Positions 5,215 through 5,231 of a DNA stretch of 5,231 nucleotides are shown piece by piece. Position 1 is the first letter of the stretch. Every line of letters starts with the position of its first letter. Source of the stretch: an uncultured Bacilli bacterium (GTDB lineage: Bacteria > Bacillota_I > Bacilli_A > RF39 > UBA660); NCBI GenBank assembly GCA_944364705.1, contig CALVWH010000104.1:1-5231 (forward strand). Reading direction: 5' to 3'. The notes below the pieces were generated by a model, which worked only from the letters and a program-made list of their open reading frames with translations, was not told where the DNA came from and did not search any database. A program made the translations under genes and the position numbers.

Positions 5215-5231
5215 TAAAATTGGTGAGATTA

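Overview
The window is AT-rich DNA (roughly 30% G+C by eye) with Gram-positive signals: purine-rich Shine-Dalgarno sites, sigma-A-type promoters, a CIRCE heat-shock operator and a YunB-family sporulation protein. Two genes (yunB and the DUF308-like gene) end in TGA, and tryptophan is encoded by TGG at the sites I checked, so the standard bacterial code fits better than the Mycoplasma code. A ClpB without its N-terminal domain, as in mollicutes, next to a YunB homologue suggests a reduced-genome or gut-associated member of the Bacilli (an RF39- or Erysipelotrichales-like lineage). That placement is inference.

Layout. Positions 1-2212, minus strand: clpB (703 aa, start at 2124), with an intrinsic terminator overlapping its last codons and a sigma-A promoter whose -35 box sits inside a CIRCE operator, indicating HrcA-repressed heat-shock control. 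Positions 2125-2483: the 359-base gap between the two divergent genes. It holds the clpB promoter and operator, the promoter of the next gene, and a small minus-strand unit (2246-2368) that could be a 20-codon ORF or a structured small RNA. Positions 2484-3173, plus strand: a 229-aa protein with protein-kinase-fold catalytic motifs (HGD...N and DFD) and a short, atypical N-lobe.

Positions 3164-5172, minus strand: a likely three-gene operon, in transcription order yunB, a six-helix DUF308/HdeD-like membrane protein, and a membrane-anchored or secreted protein with a His-then-Cys arrangement like permuted papain-fold hydrolases (YiiX/NlpC-P60-like). The last gene converges on the kinase-like gene and overlaps it by 10 bases, with no clear terminator between them.

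How they may work together: clpB is a self-contained disaggregase gene under heat-shock control. The yunB-membrane protein-hydrolase cluster looks like a cell-envelope unit, perhaps connected to sporulation through YunB; its biochemical role is unknown. The kinase-like protein has no evident functional partner here. I see no mobile element, CRISPR array, tRNA or rRNA.
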